A stretch of 64,000 nt of DNA, from the NCBI GenBank assembly GCA_018715935.1, contig DVKR01000013.1, positions 1 to 64,000 of the forward strand, in the 5' to 3' direction. This DNA is from Candidatus Aphodovivens excrementavium (GTDB lineage: Bacteria > Actinomycetota > Coriobacteriia > Coriobacteriales > Eggerthellaceae). The notes under the pieces are model-generated. The model did not search any database and had not been told where the DNA came from. It saw only the letters and a list, made by a program, of their open reading frames with translations. A program made the position numbers and the translations under genes. Shown piece after piece: positions 60,193 to 64,000 of this stretch; position 1 is the first letter of the stretch, and the number at the start of each line of letters is the position of its first letter.

Positions 60193-60975
60193 TTACTCGT
60201 CTTCTTCTTTAGCTGCCTCAGCTGCCTGGCGCTTGATTTTGCGCGCCAGCACGATACGCGCAATAAGCAAGCTGCCCTCGTAGAGCACGATCATCGCAGC
60301 AAACAGCAGCAGCATGGTAACCGGCGATGCGTCGGGGGTGATCATAGCCGAGATGACCATAAGCACCACGTAGACCACACGCCAGCTGCCGCGCAGCTTC
60401 TTATACGGAACGATGTCGAAGATAGCCAGGAAGAACACGATCAGCGGGAGCTCGAAAGCAAAGCCAAACCCGATCTCGAACTTGACGATAGTGTCGACAT
60501 AAGTGCTCGCGCGCGGCAAACTCGTGGCCCAGCCTTGCACTTGCCCGGTAAGGAACTGAAACGCCGGATCGAGAATAACCAGATAGCAAAAGACAGTACC
60601 TACGATAAACAAGATGACAGCCGCAGCAAACGCAGGCACGAACCACTTGCGCTCCTTGGGCTTCAACGCAGGCAGGAAAAACGCCAGAATCTGCCACAGG
60701 ATAACAGGAGAGCAGGTAACCGCCGAAGCCCACAGCGCCACCTTGAAGCTGGTGGCAAACGCCTCGAAGGGGTCGAGCGCCGTGAGAACGGCCGTGCCGT
60801 CTTGCCCCTGAGGCAGAAACTCGGCAATGGGAAGGAGCAAGAACTGGATGAGCGTTGGCGCGGCGAAATAAAAAATCAACACGCCGATGAACAGGCATAC
60901 CACGATGCGCACAAGGCGCATGCGGAGCTCGCCCAGATGATCGAAAAGGGGCATGCGCGCCGGTCCGATAGGCAT
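60193..60975 (-). CDS. tatC: Sec-independent protein translocase TatC
   Basis: 260 residues with six helices. The start MPLFDHLGELRMRLVRIVVC, LWASAVTCSPVILWQILAFFLPALKPKERK and FEIGFGFAFELPLIVFFLAI contain the family's conserved Glu and Pro residues. TatC recognises twin-arginine signals of folded proteins. A C-terminal charged tail of ~25 residues follows. It starts four bases after the upstream Tat gene. A Tat-type signal on PhnD in this window fits a working system. Confidence 0.96.
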   Translation of the reverse strand: MPIGPARMPLFDHLGELRMRLVRIVVCLFIGVLIFYFAAPTLIQFLLLPIAEFLPQGQDGTAVLTALDPFEAFATSFKVALWASAVTCSPVILWQILAFFLPALKPKERKWFVPAFAAAVILFIVGTVFCYLVILDPAFQFLTGQVQGWATSLPRASTYVDTIVKFEIGFGFAFELPLIVFFLAIFDIVPYKKLRGSWRVVYVVLMVISAMITPDASPVTMLLLFAAMIVLYEGSLLIARIVLARKIKRQAAEAAKEEDE

Positions 60976-60978
60976 AGA

Positions 60979-61578
60979 TTACTCCCCCTTCTCGCTCGTT
61001 GCGGTTTTTGCCGTGTCGGTGGAAGCACCTGCCGCCTTCGAAGCGCCAGCAGAGATGCTTTTCGCCGTCTTCGACGCAGTAGCAGAGCCGCCCTTTGCGG
61101 CATTCGCCGTGCGGGAAGAAGACCCGGACTTCGCCGCATCGCCCGAAGGAACGTCTTTCGCCGCATTGGCGGCGCGCTTTTCCGCCGCCTCCTTTTCTGC
61201 GTCGGCAGCCTTTTTGGCAGCGCGCTCCTTCTCGTAGCGAGCCTTGCGCTCGGAGAAGCTCTCCTTTCGGCTGCCCGAAGCGGCCGAGTCAGAGCCCGTG
61301 CTTGACGCCGGCTTCGAGGCAGCAGCCCCCGAAGAACCCGACTCTTTTGCCGCAGAGCCGGCCTTCTCCAAAACCTCCAGCGGGTTTTTGAACGGCTCTT
61401 TCGACTCGGGGTCGTAGACCTCGGTTTTGATGACCTTATTCATTTCGTCCTGAGCATTTCTGAACTTGCTGATAGCCTGACCCAGCGTTTTCGCCATGGC
61501 AGGAAGCCTGTCGGGGCCAACGATGAGGAACCCGAAAATCAGGATCAGAAAAAACTCGAATCCGCCTATACCGAACAA
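60979..61578 (-). CDS. tatB: Twin-arginine translocase subunit TatA/TatB
   Basis: 199 residues from TTG with GGAGAGG seven bases upstream. The start FGIGGFEFFLILIFGFLIVG, then PDRLPAMAKTLGQAI (helix, hinge P, amphipathic helix) is that of TatA/TatB. A glutamate in the membrane helix and the PDRLP hinge favour TatB, but one-component actinobacterial sets blur the distinction. The tail (about 60-199) is Ala/Ser/Lys/Glu-rich with a charged coil near residues 115-150, longer than normal. Confidence 0.85.
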   Translation of the reverse strand: MFGIGGFEFFLILIFGFLIVGPDRLPAMAKTLGQAISKFRNAQDEMNKVIKTEVYDPESKEPFKNPLEVLEKAGSAAKESGSSGAAASKPASSTGSDSAASGSRKESFSERKARYEKERAAKKAADAEKEAAEKRAANAAKDVPSGDAAKSGSSSRTANAAKGGSATASKTAKSISAGASKAAGASTDTAKTATSEKGE

Positions 61579-61797
61579 AGCAAACCTCTCCGTTTACCAA
61601 CATCACCCGCAAGCCGCGCTGCCCCCTGATTGCGGGCTGCGCACACAGCTCATTGCGTCATTTCACCCGAAAGCGAACAAGTGCATACGAAACGTCATAG
61701 TAGCACATCGCTACTATTCGAAAGCCTTAACGAGGGGTCTTCAAAAACCAAGCGTATATCAAATTCCCGTAAGGGGCGCACGGCTCAGAGCGGTGCG

Positions 61798-61975
61798 CGG
61801 CGGCATCCAGACGGCTGCCTGCGCGGCTAGTTCCGCCCCAATCGCGCGAAGCGTCTACGTGCGCAGCGGCATCCAGACGGCCGCCCGCGCGGCTCCCCCG
61901 GCGCAGACGAAACGACCGTTCTCAGTGCGCGGCGGCATCCAGACGGCTGCCCGAACGGCTAGTTGCCTCCCAGCA
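61798..61975. repeat. 66-bp tandem repeats, three copies
   Basis: The core CGGCATCCAGACGG starts at 61801, 61867 and 61933, exactly 66 bases apart. Each is followed by a (C/T)TGCC-type and GCGCGGCT-type tail, and GCGC(G/A)G before. The third copy runs into the stop of the gene at 61959. The upstream part of the 380-base gap holds an 8-bp hairpin ATAGTAGC/GCTACTAT (61697-61717). No gene is supported. The 66-base period also yields a repetitive open frame on the plus strand that I do not take as coding. Confidence 0.75.
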
Positions 61976-62171
61976 CCGCAATTGCCATCGTGGGAATGAA
62001 CAGCGCAAGAACCAAGATGATGCACACCACAACGGTGAACACCTTCTTCAGCCTTTCGGACTGCGCCTTCTTCGCCTTGGCGCGCTCTTCGCGCTCAATT
62101 GCCGCTTGGATGCGCGCCTCTTTCTGCTTGGCGGTTTGCTTTTGTTTCTTCGTGCCCGATTTCGAGCTCAT
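61959..62171 (-). CDS. Small single-helix membrane protein
   Basis: 70 residues: a basic, Lys/Gln/Glu-rich coil (about 1-42) and one C-terminal helix, VFTVVVCIILVLALFIPTMAIAVLG. It starts three bases after the amidohydrolase stop, so the two share a transcript. Short proteins of this type, a charged start and one tail helix, are common in Coriobacteriia. The function is unknown; a SecE-like topology is noted, but no SecE sequence match is claimed. Confidence 0.7.
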   Translation of the reverse strand: MSSKSGTKKQKQTAKQKEARIQAAIEREERAKAKKAQSERLKKVFTVVVCIILVLALFIPTMAIAVLGGN

Positions 62172-62174
62172 GTA

Positions 62175-63539
62175 CTAGCCCCTTAGCTTTCCGCGAATCT
62201 CGATTACCCGTGCGATGGTCTTAGCGACGTCCACGTCCACGTTCCAGTGGCTCTTTTCGTAGAGCACGTCGCCGCCAACCATGGTCATCATGATGTCCGA
62301 CGCGTTGGACGTGTTCACCACGGCGGACACCGGATCGGTTGTGGGCGTTTGATGCGAGCCCGACAGATCCACTGCGATGACGTCGGCGCACTTCCCAATC
62401 TCCAACGAGCCGATGCGGTCTTCCTGCTTGAGCGCGCGGGCGCCGCCAATGGTTGCCGCCTCAAGAAGCGTGGTTGAATCGAGGAACGTGTCGGGGTTGA
62501 CCGCGCGTTGCAGCAGCATACCCAAACGCATCTCGGTGAACATGTCGATGGAATCGGTGGCGGCAGGAGAATCGGTGCCGAAGCCCCAACGCAAACGCGC
62601 ACGCAGGAACTCGCTGATAGGAGAGAGGCCCATGCCCAGCTGAGCACTGCAGCGCGGGCAGCTGGCAACTGCGACGTCGTATTCCTTCAGCTTCTTGATG
62701 TCGTCGTCGTCAACGTGGGTGCAATGAATTGCCAGCACGTTATCGGACTCGAACGCACCCCAGTTCAGCGCATAGCGCACCGGGGAAACGCCCGTTGGGA
62801 GCCAGGGCGGAATCTCCACGTAGCCGCGCTTTGACCCCATGGTGTGCACCGCGAACGGCGAGGAGCCGCGCTTCACGAACTGGTACTCTTCCCGGCTTCC
62901 CGCCAGATGCATGGCTACCGGCACGTTTTCCTTGCGCGCGAACTCGCTCACTTTGGCGAACACGCCCGGATGGCACGTGTAGATGGCCGCCGGGGCAATA
63001 CCGATGGTCATGCGATCGGGGTTGCAGATGTCTTGCCAATGGGCAATGTCGTTAGAGGCAACGCGCATCGCGTAGTCGATGCGACGCTGGTCCATGGCCG
63101 CCACTTCGCGGTAAATCACGCTGCGCATACCCAGCATGTGCGTGGCATAGCCAGCCGCGCCCGAAAACGTGATGTCGGCGATGCAGGTGATGCCGCTCGC
63201 AATTGCCTCCAGGCAGCCCAGCATGGCAGAAGCGCGCCATTCGTTCACGTCCATCTTCGTACTCTTTTCGGCAACTGCGCGCACCCACGTAGTGTAGGGC
63301 ACGTCGTGCACGATGCCGCGGAACACCGAGTTTTCGGTATGTGTATGCAGGTCTATCAGGCCGGGCATGAGCGCCGCCATGCCAAAGTCCTTCACTTCTT
63401 CATCGGTATAGCGAGCCTTAAGATTGTCTGCCGGGCCAATGTCCTCAATTTTGCCGTTGCGAACCAGCACGGCACCGCGTTGGAACGGCTCAGACGTAAT
63501 GGGAAGAATATACTGTGCACACAAGAGCATGGGCGCCAC
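62175..63539 (-). CDS. Metal-dependent amidohydrolase/deaminase
   Basis: 454 residues of the amidohydrolase superfamily (SAH/MTA deaminase, SsnA/TrzN branch). LMPGLIDLHTHTENSVFRGI (HxH), AMHLAGSREEYQF, LAIHCTHVDDDDI (His), ASCPRCSAQLGMGLSPI and FGTDSPAATDSIDMFTEMRL (Asp) are in place for one metal and a deaminase-type reaction. A nucleoside-type deaminase is a reasonable guess, including aminodeoxyfutalosine-like substrates, but nothing here decides it. It may begin at GTG 63539 or at ATG 63530 (AGGTGG five bases upstream). A small membrane protein follows in the same operon. Confidence 0.85.
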   Translation of the reverse strand: MAPMLLCAQYILPITSEPFQRGAVLVRNGKIEDIGPADNLKARYTDEEVKDFGMAALMPGLIDLHTHTENSVFRGIVHDVPYTTWVRAVAEKSTKMDVNEWRASAMLGCLEAIASGITCIADITFSGAAGYATHMLGMRSVIYREVAAMDQRRIDYAMRVASNDIAHWQDICNPDRMTIGIAPAAIYTCHPGVFAKVSEFARKENVPVAMHLAGSREEYQFVKRGSSPFAVHTMGSKRGYVEIPPWLPTGVSPVRYALNWGAFESDNVLAIHCTHVDDDDIKKLKEYDVAVASCPRCSAQLGMGLSPISEFLRARLRWGFGTDSPAATDSIDMFTEMRLGMLLQRAVNPDTFLDSTTLLEAATIGGARALKQEDRIGSLEIGKCADVIAVDLSGSHQTPTTDPVSAVVNTSNASDIMMTMVGGDVLYEKSHWNVDVDVAKTIARVIEIRGKLRG

Positions 63540-63667
63540 CTGTCTTCCGAACTAGCGAATTGGGCAATCCTGTTAGATCATCTGATCATAATAGCATTCC
63601 CGTCTGTCTTCGCTGTGAAGCCCTCGTGGAAACACAACTGGGCGTCGGTGTGAGGGCGCCCAAAATC

Positions 63668-63695
63668 TTGCGTCATGTGGGATAACCGCTATACT
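63668..63695 (+). promoter_or_regulatory. Promoter for B12-binding radical SAM gene
   Basis: TTGCGT (63668-63673), a 16-base spacer and TATACT (63690-63695). The gene's ATG is at 63704, so transcription would start at or next to the start codon. No Shine-Dalgarno sequence is present between, which suggests a leaderless or nearly leaderless mRNA. Confidence 0.6.
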
Positions 63696-63703
63696 TCGCA
63701 CCT

Positions 63704-64000
63704 ATGCAAACACTTGACATGACATATATTCACGCGCCTGCGACCTACGATTTTCGCGAGCGCTCCATTATGTATGGCCCGGTGTCCGACATGGTGCCCT
63801 CAACGCCCATCTTCGAAATGTACCCGCTGGGCCTTACCACCTTGTGCGAATACCTCGAGCGCCACGGGCTGCGTGCACGCATTTACAACCTGGCGTCGAT
63901 GATGCTTAACAAAAAGAACTTCGACGTAGAGAAGAACCTGGCCAAGCTCGACTCCCGCATGTTCGGCATCGATCTGCACTGGATGCCGCACTGCCACGGA
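63704..64000 (+). CDS. B12-binding/radical SAM domain protein (N-terminal part)
   Basis: The first 99 codons of a gene that runs off the right edge of the window. MTYIHAPATYDFRERSIMYG, MVPSTPIFEMYPLGLTTLCEYLERHGLRARIYNL and a FGIDLHWMPHCHG end resemble the cobalamin-binding Rossmann start of B12-dependent radical SAM proteins, where EMYPLGL-type text and DLHWxxH are conserved. The cluster motif must lie beyond the window. It has no ribosome site, but the promoter is eight bases upstream. It is divergent from the amidohydrolase. Confidence 0.75.
   Translation, partial: MQTLDMTYIHAPATYDFRERSIMYGPVSDMVPSTPIFEMYPLGLTTLCEYLERHGLRARIYNLASMMLNKKNFDVEKNLAKLDSRMFGIDLHWMPHCHG

Noticed and set aside
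61496-61999. Plus-strand frame with 22-residue repeats (GIQTAA)
   Set aside because: It arises from the 66-bp tandem repeat, begins inside the antisense of the Tat gene and has no ribosome site.

Overview
The window is high-GC, gene-dense chromosomal DNA. Its gene content points to an anaerobic actinobacterium of the Coriobacteriia, most likely Eggerthellaceae (Eggerthella/Gordonibacter/Adlercreutzia-like). The grounds are a C-P lyase operon ending in a PHP-type cyclic phosphodiesterase (the PhnPP arrangement known from Eggerthella lenta), MBG-repeat surface proteins with a C-terminal anchor helix, a menaquinone methyltransferase, and many GC-rich intergenic repeats. The assignment is inferred from content and was not tested by any search.

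Layout. 1-2200: two identical 87-bp copies of the 3' part of a tRNA-Gly(CCC), each followed by a terminator, then repeats, a MerR regulator and a GNAT acetyltransferase. 2.2-8.4 kb: a two-component system, a convergent menG-MFS exporter pair, and the first of two DUF4143 ATPase cassettes with 23-bp iterons. 8.9-13 kb: a threonine-aldolase-like enzyme and a hybrid sensor kinase. 13-17 kb: dispersed palindromes, a small membrane protein and a large MBG surface protein. 17.7-24.5 kb: a lipoprotein with a transglutaminase core, a GspF/PilC platform protein, four short single-helix pilin-like proteins, a PilT ATPase and a REC-HD-GYP regulator. 24.6-29.6 kb: a reverse operon tyrA-aroA-cmk-plsC-ispH. 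29.7-32.2 kb: scpA-scpB-rluB. 32.2-33.9 kb: the second DUF4143 cassette. 33.9-39.2 kb: M50 protease, phosphohexomutase, aminotransferase, MarR regulator and a DUF2148 protein. 39.2-44.2 kb: a polar amino-acid ABC transporter with a surface-protein gene lodged between a copied fragment of the ATPase gene and the ATPase gene itself. 44.5-55.8 kb: a complete phosphonate operon phnD-C-E-orf-E-G-H-I-J-K-M-L-PP on the minus strand, with phnD frameshifted. 56-64 kb: structured intergenic elements, a radical SAM protein, pyrE, a tatA/B-tatC-rarD operon, an amidohydrolase and the start of a B12-binding radical SAM protein.

How the genes work together. The phn operon encodes uptake of phosphonates (PhnCDE) and their cleavage by the C-P lyase core (PhnGHIJ with PhnK). 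PhnL and PhnM handle the ribose intermediates, and PhnPP opens and removes the cyclic phosphate, so the cell could draw phosphate from phosphonates. The frameshift in phnD would disable import unless it is a sequencing error. The 17.7-24.5 kb cluster looks like a secretion or pilus machine with its own retraction-type ATPase and a c-di-GMP-type output protein; no prepilin peptidase or extension ATPase is visible here.

The most notable undescribed signal is a pair of homologous intergenic elements (about 44.29-44.50 and 56.36-56.57 kb). They share the same internal spacing and compensatory changes in at least two helices, which suggests an unrecognised structured RNA. Each lies upstream of a transporter gene for a solute-binding protein.
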